Shown piece by piece: positions 51,195 to 64,000 of a DNA stretch of 64,000 nt. The DNA is from Cucumis sativus (lineage: Eukaryota; Streptophyta; Magnoliopsida; Cucurbitales; Cucurbitaceae), in NCBI RefSeq assembly GCF_000004075.3, contig NC_026657.2, positions 34,210,732-34,274,731 on the forward strand. Reading direction: 5' to 3'. Under the pieces are notes generated by a model. That model saw only the letters and a list, made by a program, of their open reading frames with translations. It had not been told where the DNA came from and did not search any database. The number at the start of each line of letters is the position of its first letter. The first letter of the stretch is position 1. The translations under genes were made by a program, and so were the position numbers.

Positions 51195-54100
51195 TTAATG
51201 AGGAATACGAAGGTAAATAGGAACATAGTTGGGCTTGTTAGGAGGAGAATCCCAAACAGAGAAAGCACTTGATGAGTTCATCCATTTTTTTGAAATCTCA
51301 GGCTCATGTCTTTCTATAACGTCTTTTAAACTCTCTGTTGTATTTACCCATTCCAACCCCTTCTTTGTGTACGCTCCTTCGTTGAAATAGCATGTGAAGA
51401 AGCTGTCTGCTTCCAGCCTCCTGCATTATTAAGGTTTTTATTCCTTTGAATTAGTCGAGTACCAAAATGGTTATAGTATAATAAAAATAGTACTTATACA
51501 TACTTAATTTTTAAAAAATAAACAAATAGAGATAGAAAGTTTGATTTACTTCACCTTGAAGCCATGACCAAGAAAATGACAAAAGCAGTCTCACTGATAG
51601 CAAAGCCTTTGATTTTCTTCTCAGCCATCAACCCCACAAGAATATCAAGCTCCTCCACGTTATCATCGTACACTTCACGAAGCACTTCAATAGCCTCTTT
51701 ATCGTCCGTAAGATCTTCCCATTTGGAGATTGGAATAAGAAATAATCCCCTACGAAAGTCATTGTACCGAGCAACTTTCCTCTCTCTATCCCTATAAACT
51801 GCAAAAAGGAAAAAAAAAAAAGTATTATTTAACATGATAGCAACTGTGAAACAAAGGGTTCAAATTAATTAGATCAGAAGGAGAAAAGAAAATGAAGGGC
51901 GGAGATTGGGTGAACACCTTCAAGAGCAGCAAGGTCAACGTGATCGGGCCTATCCTCGCCGTCCATGTCATGGGGTATGAGATCCCTGAACCACAGTGGA
52001 TAATTGAACAGCTCAAGAGCTCCACTTGCTTGGTGTCCCATTGAAACTAATAGCGCAGTGAAGCCCATCTTCTTTGTGGACTCTTCTCCTTTGTGCCCTA
52101 TCATATCACTCATTGGCACTCTATTGAAAGCATAAAAGATCAATATCCATTAAATTAGATGAAATGTGCAGAATAATTTCTGATGATTGATTATACATAC
52201 AGAGCGAGAGGGAGCTGAGATGAGGTACTTTTTAGACAAGGGTGGAGATTTGTTGTGATCGGGATCCGCATACACATTTCTGAGGTAGAAATCATCAGGT
52301 AGAAGTGGATGCATACGATACACACTAGTGAATTCTTCAGTCAAGGAATATGGGACACCGTGATTATTTGGTTTTTTTAAACCCACTAAACCTCCCAAAA
52401 TTTCTCCTCCAACATGTCCGAATTTGTCTTTAAATTTCTTTCCCAATAATCCGTACCTTGAACCAATGAGTCATTGTTACTTGTAAGTTTAAAGTAGCGT
52501 TGATTATTTTAAGAATGGTAATGATACTTTTCACTGTTCACAGTGGGGATTGGAGCTTAATTCATGTTGAAACTTTTGAAAGAACAAACGGAAAATAGTA
52601 ATATACCAATTGCCTCTCATTCCAGCAAGCAAAGTGTCAGTTTTGAGAAGCTCAACCGTCCAATCAATGGTATGAATTTTGGCAATCACAGCAGAAGTCA
52701 CAAGTCTTGCATGTCTATACAAATCATTATCCCCCATATTCGTGTATTCCTTCTGCATTCAATTCTAACAGTATTTTATTTAAATATATGTACCTCTAAC
52801 CACAATCGATACACCCTTAACACTCTCCAGCTTTAATCCAAAAAGAATATGTTGAACAAAATTAGATGAGAGATACAAACCTTTAAGGCATCACAAACGG
52901 CATTATGTTCTTTAATGAATAAAGCCTGCAAAGTAGAGACACCAGCCCAACTATTTCGAACATCGCCAGAGATGGCAACACCGTCACGATAGTGAGGAAG
53001 AAGACCGTCGTCGTCGATCTTTAGCTTCCCATCTTCAAAAGTTCTTACCTTCCCCAACATTTCTGCATTGCTTCCATACAAAACACTTCCATCCCTGAAC
53101 AAAGCCAATAAATTTGTATGAAAGCTAGATGATTACAAAATTCTTATCCTTAATTTTGTTTAAAATGATGATTAAAGATTTAAATTTATATTTAATAGAC
53201 TATTTGATTTCTAAAAATGATAAATTTATCCAAGCGTATTAAACATAAAATCAAAAGCTTAACGATCTAATATATATATTAAAAAGATTAGAGAACTACT
53301 ACTAACATGTAATTTTAACTTTTGTGGCTTAAAAATTACTTACCACCAAGGTGTTCGAATATTAATAGATCCAGTTTTGATGTCTGAAAGGCCCGTGGGA
53401 ACTTGTTTCGTGGGGAAGAATTTGAACGATTTCAATGGACACTCACTTGCTACTTCACGTGGAGCCACCAATTCCACCTCCTATACTCTCAACGATAAAA
53501 AAAAGTTAAACATAACTTCAAAGAGCAGAAAATTTTCAAATTTTTTACTTTTCGATCAAAGATAATATACACACTTAACTAGTTGAGATATGTTTAAATT
53601 GTCTTATGCTTCACTATTTAACACCATTACGATCAAGGTGTGAGTATACATATCTTTAACTAGTCAAGTTATATGCTCATGCTAGTTAGCTTAAATTCAT
53701 ATACGGTGTGTTTATATGATTATGTAATTTATTATCGAGATATAATGAAAATTTCACTTCCAAACGTTAAGTTTGACCTCTTTTAACTTTATATGCTGCA
53801 CAAGCTTTCAAAGCCGATATTACTTCTTTAATTTTTTTTTTTTTTTTTTGCAAATTTAGAACTAATAACCTAGATTTGTATACATAATAAAACTATACAT
53901 GTATGTAAATGTGTCAAAATAAAACAGGTTTAGATAGTTCAAAATAATATATTTATCTTCTTCTACGTCATCAAATTTTTCTTATATTTTTTTAACATTT
54001 CAAACTCCAATTATCGTTGAACTTTGTATTTAGATTATTAAATAAATAAGATGGGTAAAAAATAATAGACCTGTTTGGTATCCTCCAAATGATCCATCCA

Positions 54101-55052
54101 ATCATGAATCATGAATTGAATCCAAGAAGCAGCAATCACGTTAAATTGCTTTCCAGTGTCAATAAGCTTTCTTCTTGCCAAAAGTTTTGTAGCAACTACC
54201 ATAGGATCAGGTTTCAACAACTACAAAATTGTAATCAAACGCATTCTTTTAATTAGTTTCAACTTAATACACACTTACTTTATAAAAGGTGACGACCAAT
54301 GAAAAAAAAAACATATATATATATATGATCTAATACCGTTTTGGATTGATCAACGGGATGGATATTTCGACCAAAAAAGGTGTCTTGTGCTCCAGCATCT
54401 TCATCGAAGGGATCATTGTACTTTCCATCTGCAGTTCGGTATGGAAAATCCTTCGGATTGAACCGTACTCCACCAGGTGGGGCTTTCCCTACATTGAACA
54501 GGCTATATTCTTGATGAAGATGTCGACGAGTTGCTAGATAAAGTAGCCCTAAAATCACAGGAAGTTTATGCCATATTCCCAATTTATCAACAGAATGTAC
54601 AATCTGCAAATTTAAGAAAATGTGAATTTGTTAGCACAGGTTGAGAAATTTTTTTTGTCTCTAAGTTTCCACATAAACATGTGCTTTTATTCTTGTGATA
54701 AACTAAAAAATATTTATTTATTTTGTATACACATTTTGAATATTTTTTCTTCCTATTTCATAATACTTTGAAAATTTTCCAAAATATAAAGAAAATATTA
54801 TATTTTCTTTGAAGGACTAAAACAAGAAACATAACAATATTTATTAAAACAAAACAAATAGGGTGAGTGAGTCGTGTTATTGTTTGACAAATAAATTTGT
54901 TGTTTTAAAACAAAGAAAATTTTTACAACAAAACAATCATAGGTGAAAATGGTTACCAGAAACAGAAAGGTATCGATCATCGACATCCTTCGAACCACTT
55001 CATGAAAATCTCTGTGGATCAACTTTAAAACAAGTCCTTTAAAAACACCCAT
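51195..55052 (-). CDS. DOX1: Alpha-dioxygenase, tandem copy 2
   Basis: Ten exons: 55052-54957, 54603-54337, 54220-54071, 53480-53344, 53094-52881, 52752-52607, 52456-52229, 52120-51918, 51798-51555 and 51420-51195; 636 residues. It has the same fatty-acid alpha-oxidation family features as copy 1: distal His in FMIHDWMDHLED (about residue 160), Tyr and His in SVYRMH (about 383 and 386), and an unbroken frame. It differs by a shorter, distinct N-terminus (MGVFKGLVLKLIHRDFHEV), by VPMSDMIGHKGEESTKK in place of VPMANMIGHKGEETSKK, and by DNDLYRHARL. Intron 5 is only 128 bp, against 531 and 1,042 in the other copies. Exon 4 follows a TAGGAG tandem acceptor; starting at 53477 instead would remove one Glu and match the sister genes exactly. 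The protein ends YLRIPH. Confidence 0.95.
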
Positions 55053-55122
55053 TTTTTTTTCTCTCTCTATTTCTCTTCAATTGTTAAAAGAGAACTTGGA
55101 ATCCCCATCTCTCTCCATACCA

Positions 55123-55253
55123 ATATATATAGAGAGATAAAAGAAAGATTAAAGAAAGATTTCAAAAATTGACCAATTATTTAAATTCAAATTAAAACAA
55201 TATTATTTTTGTATTTTGAATAATTAAATTAAAAGGGGTAGATATGCTACCTT
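55123..55253 (-). promoter_or_regulatory. Core promoter block of alpha-dioxygenase copy 2
   Basis: TATA box (ATATATAT at 55123-55130), 75 nt from the ATG, in the same TCTCTATATATATTGG context as copy 1. The palindrome appears as GGTAGATATGCTACCTT (55237-55253), followed further out by AATCAACTTGGAAGAAG, which is shared with the other copies. Confidence 0.65.
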
Positions 55254-57086
55254 CAATTATTTTTTAAACAAATCAACTTGGAAGAAGAAAACAAATTAGG
55301 AAATTTATATTATCATCATCACCTTCTCAGATTATTCACAACTTGTTTTTGTATATATCATCATTTCTTAAAGAAATAATTATAAAAAAGAAATTGGCAT
55401 TTACATTATATTAGGTATAGAAACTAATTTAGGTTAGTGAAGTCTAGATATTTTATTAAACTTGTTTGATTATATGTAATGTTTGAAAAGGATCAATCTT
55501 ATCTATGAGGTATATATATAAATACAAATAATTGATCAACAAAGGGAAAAGAAGACTTCACACACTAATACTCATCTAAACTTAACATTAAAATGAAGTC
55601 AACGAAAATGGGAACACATAGAATATGGTATATATATCTATAATATTTTAACAAATATATCTTTTGTTCTTATATATTTTGTTCCATTGCATCTTTCTTT
55701 AATATCAACAACCTTTTTTTTGTTATGAACTTTAATTTCTTTTAAAATAATAAAACGAGCTTGTATCAATAAACCTTAGCTTGAATTTATATAAATGTTA
55801 TGTTAATGCACTTATCAAATTTGGAAGAAGGTATGAAATTAGTTCATGACTTAAGTTAATGTATTTATAAAAATTTAATGTTTAAATTGATATACAATGC
55901 TATTAATTTATGACTTATATTGATAGAACATTCAAAGTTCAATGTTAGAATTGATATAAATAATTAGTTTAAAGTTTAAATTGATATAACTCCAAATTAA
56001 TTTAAACACATCTAAGTATTTACAAATTAGGTTGTATGTGCAAAAATGATACGACCTATGGTTCGAGTTTTGTAGGGTATTTTAGTTCAATTAATACTTA
56101 TAGAAATTGATTTATCAACTTTTGATTTCTTTAATCAAGCTGTAACAAAAGAAATAAACATTCATGAACAATTAAACTCATTTTTGGAATCCTCTTCTGC
56201 TTCATATTGGACGAATTAAAACAACACACAAAATATGAGTGAAAGCTTTCTATCCATGTCATACCTTCATCTTTTGTGATTTTAAATAACAATGCATATA
56301 AAATTGTAATTGATGTCTATATCTATAGACCTATATTTAATGGATGAGTTACATCACCAATGTATTGAAAATTTGGTTCAATATAATATAGACGGTTCAT
56401 AAATTGAGTACATATTATTGTAACTATATATTTTCAAATGGATAACATGTGTTTAATTTAAAAAATTTAGGTTTAAAAAACTAAAGACCATGATTTAATA
56501 TTAAAAAGTTTGAATAACACCAAAAGTGAGTTTAGCACTTATCGACAATTAACATCCACTGGTTCTCTTTAAATTGTAGGTTTTATCACTTATTTCAATC
56601 ATTGTTGTAAAAAAAAAATTGATATATATTTAAACATTTTAAATGTATGTCTAATAAGTTTATAAATCTATATTAACTTTTATTCTAATGGCTATATGTC
56701 CTTGACCTCAAAGAACTTGAGGTTAGATATATCTACTCAACATTAAAGCAACTTTAGCATTTCTCTAAGAATCATCCTAGATGAAGAGGTTAGGTATTAA
56801 GAAATGCAACTGAGCTATTACACATTTTTTTAATGAACTTTCAGGAGTAAATTATTGCAATGATATGTCATATGTTTAATTCACAAATAAGTTAATAATT
56901 AAGTTGTATTTTCATATACATAAAACATGATGTGCGCATAATGAAAAACAAGAACGAGAGTTTTATTTATTTGGAAACTATGAAACTGAAAATTCAAATT
57001 TAAACATTTAAAGATGAACTAAAGAAAAATAAGAGACAACATAAAATGGCTATGAATACGAGTGAAAAGAGAAGAAAAAAAAGAGG
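55254..57086. other. Spacer between alpha-dioxygenase copies 2 and 3
   Basis: AT-rich and non-coding; the left part is distal promoter of copy 2 and the right, from about 56950, is the 3' UTR of copy 3. Nothing else recognisable. Confidence 0.6.
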
Positions 57087-60000
57087 TCAATGAGGAAGAC
57101 GAAAGTAAATAGGAATGGGGTTAGGCTTGTTAGGAGGAGAATCCCAAACAGAGAAAGCACTTGATGAATTCATCCATTTGTTTGAAATCTCTGGGTAATG
57201 CCTTTCTATAACATCTTTCAAACTCTCTGTTGTGTTTACCCATTCCAATCCCTTCTTTGTGTATGTTTCTTCATTGAAATGACTTGTGAAGAACCTATCT
57301 GCCTCTAACCTCCTGCATTATCAAGATTTCCTTTTTTAATAAAAATTAAATTTGTAAAAATGATCACAGACTTTTTCATATGATTTTTTTACTTAAATTG
57401 TTTTCTTTTAACTTTACCTTGAAGCCATGATCAAGAAAATGACAAAAGCAGTCTCACTAATAGCAAAGCCTTTGATTTTCTTTTCTGCCATCAATCCTAC
57501 CAAAATATCAAGCTCCTCCACATCATCACCATACACTTCACGAAGCACTTCAATTGCCCCTTCATCGTCCGTTAGATCTTCCCATTTTGAGATTGGAATG
57601 AGAAACAATCCCCTACGGAAGTCATTGTACCTAGCAACTCTCCTTTCTCTGTCTCTATAAACTGCAAAATGGAAAAAAGAAAAGTATTGCTCAACATAAT
57701 GTAATTGTAATTAAAGAAACAAAGGGTTGAGATTGGATGAGAGAAGAGAAATGAAGGGCTGTGATTGGGGCAACACCTTCAAGAGCTGCAAGGTCAATGT
57801 GATCTGCCCTATCCTTGCCGTCCATGTCATGGGGAATGAGATCTCTAAGCCACTGTGGATAATTCCACAGCTCAAGAGCTCCACTTGATTGGTGGCCCAT
57901 TGAAACTAATAAGGCAGTGAAGCCCATCTTCTTTGAGGTCTCTTCTCCTTTGTGCCCTATCATATTCGCCATTGGCACTCTATTCAAAAGGAGAAGGAAA
58001 TTAAAACAAGAATATCCACTAAATTAGTTTAAACAAGCAAATAATTACTCAATCATTGATGATGTTATTATATAAAATTGATGATGTTATTATATAAAAG
58101 TGACAAAACTATTACGAAGAGAGAGAGAAAAGAGGAAATACTTCTCAACCAATGGAGGAGATTTGTTGTGATCGGGATCAACGGAGATATCTCTAAGGTG
58201 GAAATCATCAGGTAGGAGAGAGTGCATGCGATAAACACTGGCAAATTCTTCTGTTAAGGAATAAGGTACACCGTGATTATCCGGTTTTTTTAAACCCACT
58301 AAACCTCCCAAAATGGCTCCTCCAACGTGTCCAAACGTGTCTTTGAATTTCTTTCCCAATAATCCATACCTTGTAAAATTAAAGAAACCACTTTAAGTTA
58401 TAACTATGATTTTTGCAAATTGTCCAAACGGTAGAATATTCAAATACAATGTAAAACATATCTTTATTTAAATTATTGAAAGAGTAAGAGAAAAAAAGGT
58501 TAAAAATATACCAATTGCCTCTCATCCCAGCAAGTAAAGTGTCCATCTTGAGAAGCTCAACAGTCCAATCAATAGTATGAACTTTAGCAATTACAGCAGA
58601 AGTCACAAGTCTTGCATATCTATACAAATCTTCATCCTCTAAATCTTCATCTTCCTTCTGCATCCAATTTTAACATTTATTTTATTTTAGTACATGTATG
58701 CACATATATATTTATAACTTTACTTCACATTTATACTTTTACAAATTAGATGTCTTACCTAAAAAAAAATCTATTTTAAAGTAAATATAACTAATCTCTA
58801 TCAATCTTTTTACATAAAAATATAAAATATATTCATATATAGTACTTTTTTTATATATAATAAATATAGAGACTAAAATAAAATACATTATAGAAGATAA
58901 AACATTATTATTATTATATTATTATTTATTTTTTAAAGTTCATTTCCAAAGCTTTGAGCTTGTTAATTTAACCAAAAAAATATATTTCAAAACACACAAG
59001 TAACATTTTTAAATAAAAGAAATAAATAAAGAATATAATAAGAAAGAAGAACATCAATTACCAAACAAAAGAATATTTTCTTTTTCTTCTTTGTATTTTT
59101 CTTAAAAGTTAAGAAACATGTTAAAAAAGGGAAGATGCATTATTGTCCTTAAGATCTAGTTTTTTTAATAATCTATTTTTACAAATTTACCTCTAACTTT
59201 GATCCTCATATATATATAGTTTATACTTTTAAAATAATTTTTTTTTCTTTTTTTAATTGGTATGCCGGATGAAGATTTAAATCTAGAATCTCATGTTCAT
59301 AAGTGCTACAATTGAGGTAATTAGCTTAGTGGTGATAGCTATTAATTAATTTTAAAAAATGGAAAATAAAAAATAGCATAATAGACAAAATATCTACTAG
59401 AAAAATAATTTTTTATCTTTTAATCAAGTGTAAATAATTGTTTCTTTTTTCTTTTGAAAAAATCTCTTTGATAATTAAGTTTCTTTCATCATTATTAAAA
59501 TTAAATAATTTAAACTTTCACTTCACCGTTATTTTAAATTAATTAATACACATCAATAATCTTAAATAACTAAGAGTGAATTTCTATTTATCTTATAAGA
59601 AGAGGGTCATATCTTTTAATTTTTTAAACGTGAAATTCTCAATATATTAACGATCCATGCGGAATATGCACTAGACAAAAGGGAAAAAATTATACGAACC
59701 TTTAGGGCGTCACAAACTGCATTATGTTCCCTAATGAAGAGAGCTTGCAAAGTAGAGACACCAGCCCAACTATTTCGAACATCACCGGAGATGGCAACAC
59801 CGTCGTTGTCGTGAAGAAGAAGGTCATCGTCAGCAATCTTGAGCTTACCATCTTTATAAGTTCTCACCTTCCCCAACTTTTCTGCATTGCTTCCGTACAA
59901 AACACTTCCATCCCTAAACAAAGCTCATAGATCAATGAAGATCAGAAGAGTAGGCAGAAAGATGTATTTTTTTTTTCTTTGCTTATTAGGATTGAGTTAA

Positions 60001-62217
60001 CAAATCCAATCCAATAACTGGTTTTTTGGGTTTTTGAAAATTAAATTTATAGATTCTTCTTTTAATAATAAACTTCTTTATTTTTTTTATTCAACTTTTC
60101 ATTAATGCGTTATAAAAATCAAATCAAAATTTTGGTAACTAAAAGAAGTAAAATTTTAAACTTTGATCCAGATTTTAAATGTTTCTTTAAAGAATGTAAA
60201 AGGAAAGAAAACACACATAGATTTTAAAAACAAAATTTTACTTAACCAGATCTAAATTTTAATATAAGACTTTATTTGATATATGCACGTTTTGAAATTA
60301 CAAATTCAATTCTTAAGTTTTTCTTTTATTTACTATATATGTCTTTGGAAGTTTAAAATTTATTGCACAAAATTTAACTTTATATCTAATCACAAATCGT
60401 GTAATTTTTAAAAATTACAAATTTATCAACTATTTATTAAACTAAAAAATTAAAATTATTAAAATTAACAAAATTGAAAGTTTAAGAAATTTGATAGATA
60501 CTTAAAATATTTATATAAAGAGGAAGTTGAAAAAAATTCTTACCACCAAGGTGTTCGAACGTTAATAGATCCAGTTTTGTTATCAAAAAAGCCAGTTGAA
60601 ACTTGTTTTGTCTTGAAGAATTTGAAGGATTTCAATGGACATTCACTCGCAACTTCACGTGGAGCCACCAACTCAACCTATTTAACAATAAATATATAAG
60701 TATAGTTATGTTTAATTTATTCAAATCATCGTTAGCTTCTATTATACTTTATGTTTATTTAACTTCTTTTTTTAACCTATTTCATTTCAATTTCTACACT
60801 TTTTTTTTCCTTATACCTTTAGTACAAAATCTATAGTAAAAAACTTTAAAAATTGAAGTTAATTTATATTTTGAATGTAGCACTTTTGATTCCATGTAGG
60901 TTTAAGAAAGTAGAAATACATACACAAGATTCCAAACAAAATGTCCTAGGCATAAAATTTAAAATATAGTACACACGTGATGCAACCAAAACATTTTATA
61001 GGTTTAAAAGTTCAAAGAATAATAATATATATCTTGTTTTTGTTTTTTAGTGTTCAAACTTTTCTTTAGATTTTTTCTACATGCATCAAACTCTATTCAT
61101 TCAACCTACTTTGCACCGATTTTGGTTATTAAATAAATAAGATAGTTATAATATTAGACCTGTTTGGTATCTTCCAAATGATCAATCCAATCATGAATCA
61201 TAAATTGAATCCAAGAAGCAGCAATCATGTTGAATTGCTTTCCAGTGTCGATAAGTTTTCTTCTTGCCAAAAGCTTCGTCGCAACCACCATTGGATCAGG
61301 TTTCAATAGCTATAAAAACATTGTCAAACATATTACTCTTTGAGCTTCGATTTAATAATATATTTTTTTAAAGAAAAGTATCGACTAAATGAACAAAAGG
61401 TATAGCGTTGTATATATGATATTATATGATACCGTTTTGGATTGGTCAACAGGATGGATGTTTCGGCCAAAGAAGGAACCTTGGGCACCAGCTCCTTCAT
61501 TAAAGGGATCGTTGTATTTTCCATCTGCAGTTCGATACGGAAAATCCACTGGATTGAACCGAACTCCAACTGGAGTTCGCCCGACATTGAACAAGTTATA
61601 TTCTTGATGAAGATGTCGACGAACTGCTAGGTAGAGTAACCCCAAAATCACAGGAAGTTTATGCCAAATTCCCAATTTATCAACAAAATGTACGATCTAC
61701 AAATCCAAAAAATGTGATTCAAATATTAGCACGGTTTCATGTTTTTGTTTTTCATTTCTTGTTCTTATGTTGGGATGAAATGTGTTTAACGATTATCCAT
61801 TTATTCATTATAAATTTAAAGAATGTCTAAGAACTCTTTTTTTCTTTCTTGTCTTCAATTAAACTAGCTAGCATAAGAAGCAAAAACAAAACAAAAAATT
61901 ATTACGTTTTTCTTAGATACAAAATAAATCATATAAACATAGAGTATGAAATTAAGAAAAGCAAAGAGGTGGCCAAATATTATTGAGACAAACAACAATT
62001 GTGTCTCAAAAACTATTTAGAAAACAAAGAAATAATTGCTGAAAGAAAAGCAAAATTTGAAATACGTAATAGAAAAACGAAAAAATATCATTACCAAAAA
62101 CAGAAAGGTATCGATAACAGTCATCCTTTGAACGACTTCATGAAAATCCTTATGAACAAACTTTTGAAGCTCTCCTCTAAGAACAATTTTAATGGGTTTC
62201 AATAACTGAGACAACAT
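57087..62217 (-). CDS. DOX1: Alpha-dioxygenase, tandem copy 3
   Basis: Ten exons: 62217-62095, 61696-61433, 61309-61160, 60677-60544, 59913-59700, 58657-58512, 58369-58142, 57979-57777, 57661-57418 and 57312-57087; 643 residues, unbroken. Distal His is residue 168 in FMIHDWIDHLED; catalytic Tyr390 and proximal His393 are in SVYRMH, close to the Tyr386 and His389 of Arabidopsis alpha-DOX1. It lacks one residue in exon 2 (GRTPVGVRF) relative to copy 2. EFASVYRMH has Ala where the sisters have Thr, and HQSSGALELWNYPQW replaces the more usual HQASGALELFNYPLW. Intron 5 has grown to about 1.04 kb of AT-rich DNA. The start MLSQLLKPIKIVLRGELQKF fits the family; upstream in-frame TTG is not used. It is the most upstream gene of the array. 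Confidence 0.95.
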
Positions 62218-62301
62218 CTTTTCCCCTCTGATCTCTCTCTCAACTCTTTCTCTCTTCAATTGTTAGATGAGAATAATGAAATTTGCAATCTCTATATCTC
62301 A

Positions 62302-62415
62302 ATATATAGAGATGAAGGGATAAATCTAATTGTCAAATGTTGACCAACTTTTTTTGTAATGTAATCATATTATTTGGGATTTTGAAATATTAAAACGTGG
62401 TGGGCATGCTACCTT
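62302..62415 (-). promoter_or_regulatory. Core promoter block of alpha-dioxygenase copy 3
   Basis: TATA-type ATATAT (62302-62307) in ATCTCTATATATTGAG, about 88 nt from the ATG. The palindromic element reads GGTGGGCATGCTACCTT (62399-62415). A W-box TTGACC is at about 62340 and the outer block TTCAACTTGGAAGAAG lies near 62449. Confidence 0.65.
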
Positions 62416-64000
62416 GAATTTTTTTTTTCCTTTCAAATATTCAACTTGGAAGAAGAAAACAATTATTAATATTTTCTTTCTTTCAAATTATTCACAATTT
62501 AAAGAAAACAGAGAGAGAGAAACTTAATTATTGTATGATTATTATATTATCACATTTTCTTAAAATAAACAAAAATTTTTTTTGATGGGTTTGCATATAT
62601 AATATATAGAAACTCATTTGATCAGTTAGTGAAGTACTCTTTTATAGATCAAATCTTATCTCTAAGCTATATAGAATAAATAAAATAACTTATCAATGAA
62701 TATAATAACAATCTCTTGAGCTCAACCTCCATCAGCAGCATTAAAAATACTTATTATCAACACATTATGTTTAATTTATTCGATATAACTTCCCTAATAG
62801 AAAGTACCTCACTCAACTATTATTTAAACCATTATATAATTTGTCCTTAAAGTGAATATAGACTCATTGTATTATTTAAAAAAAATAATAATGAGTTTTT
62901 TGTCAGCATTGAAAGTAAATTCATTCACAGCTTCAAAAGTTGTGATTATTTCAAATGAGAATAAATTTTGTACAGAAAAAAAAGTATGGGATTTTTCTTA
63001 TTATATATAATCAACCAAAATAATATCTATTGTCTTTTTCTAATTATTTCTGTTTTATTATTATCATTATTTGCATATAACACGTTAACCTTGCATTCAA
63101 TAAATTAGTTATTAATTCTCAAAGTTTGGACGTGTATTCTTGAGTTTTATTTTTAGTTCTCATGACCAATTTGATTGTCCAATTTTTAAAAGATACCTTG
63201 TTTGTTTCTGAGTTTTAAAAAATAAGTTTAAAAGATCTTAAAACAATTTTATGTTTGATTTTTTAAAAAATAATTATATAATATTTAAAATAAAAATAGT
63301 TTTAAAGAGAATTTGATTTTTAAGAGTTATTTTTTAAATTTCAAATGTCATATAATTATTTAAAATATAAATATAAATTTATTTAAGAGGTCTTTTAAAC
63401 ATATTTTTAATTAAGAGATTAAAAATATATATTTTGAAAATTCATGACTAAATGAACTTGTTATAATAAACCTGAGACTAAAAAAATATTTATCAAAATC
63501 GGGAGAATAAAAAAATAATTTTCTCCATTTTCTTAATTTCATGTTCCTTTTTTATTGATAAAAATATCGATAAGATGGAATCTCATGAATACATATCAAA
63601 ACCATACAATTTTTTTTAAAAAAATAGTAAATAACTTATTATCTAAAATGTGAAATTGTTTATTATTTATATATTATACTACATTATCAACATATATATG
63701 GATGAAAATATAGAAATAGGAAAAAATTAGTATGGTACTTTAAATAATATATTTGGAATATTATTTGTTAATGTCAATTTGGATCTGCTCTTGAAAAGCC
63801 ATCAGAAAAATAATATTCAAACCATCTCTCTCAAAAGAAAAAAAGAAAAAGAAAAGAAACTGTGGATTTTGGATCTATCAGCTTCACCACTTTCAAGGAT
63901 TCATGCACTTTCCTCATTGCTTCTTCCATCATCACACAAACACTATCTTTCATCCATTTTCTAAGCAATTTCTTTCTCTTTCAATTCTAATTCCAAACAA
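62416..64000. other. Terminal spacer
   Basis: AT-rich, non-coding. The last 200 bases are less AT-rich and pyrimidine-rich (TTTCTTTCTCTTTCAATTC at 63970-63988), which would suit a 5' leader of a plus-strand gene starting beyond the window; this is only a guess. Confidence 0.45.

Noticed and set aside
63779-64000. Frames at the right edge (plus strand MDLLLKSHQ..., minus strand MMEEAMRKVHESLKVVKLI)
   Set aside because: Both are short and cut by the window end; I cannot tell a leader from a coding exon.

Overview
The window is plant nuclear DNA. It is AT-rich, genes have many short introns with GT-AG borders and T-rich acceptors, spacers are long, and small transposable elements are scattered through it. 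The style of the proteins and a decayed MYB/SANT plus Harbinger-transposase remnant of a kind common in cucurbits suggest a Cucumis-like genome; that assignment is inference, not something the sequence proves. Exons were joined by hand from reading frames, splice borders and remembered family structure, so single-base borders (especially in homopolymer runs) deserve a transcript check.

Layout. 0.2-3.3 kb, minus: SAG101, the EDS1-family immune partner. 4.5-6.2 kb: decayed PIF/Harbinger-type element. 7.1-9.0 kb, minus: a proline-rich GASA/snakin peptide precursor. 9.0-13.9 kb: spacer. 13.9-16.0 kb, minus: four-exon gene for a small, probably plastid protein with an HMA-like fold. 17.2-22.4 kb, minus: eight-exon gene for an RNase H protein with a viroplasmin-like N-terminal domain and all four acidic catalytic residues. 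22.4-28.4 kb: spacer. 28.9-37.6 kb, plus: a SUO-type BAH/TFIIS-N protein of about 1,596 residues, with a SINE and a hAT-type MITE in its first intron. 40.3-43.7 kb, plus: a TRICHOME BIREFRINGENCE-LIKE polysaccharide O-acetyltransferase. 44.3-62.2 kb, minus: three tandem alpha-dioxygenase genes, each with ten exons, and each preceded by a similar TATA region and palindromic element. 62.2-64.0 kb: spacer.

The genes do not form an operon-like unit. Several belong to families tied to defence (SAG101, GASA/snakin, pathogen-inducible alpha-dioxygenases), but nothing in the sequence shows that this neighbourhood is more than coincidence. The strongest local story is the alpha-dioxygenase array: three copies that keep the haem and catalytic residues, conserve exon phases, differ in intron size, and share a promoter block. 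One copy may carry a one-base frameshift. I found no CRISPR array, rRNA or intact tRNA.
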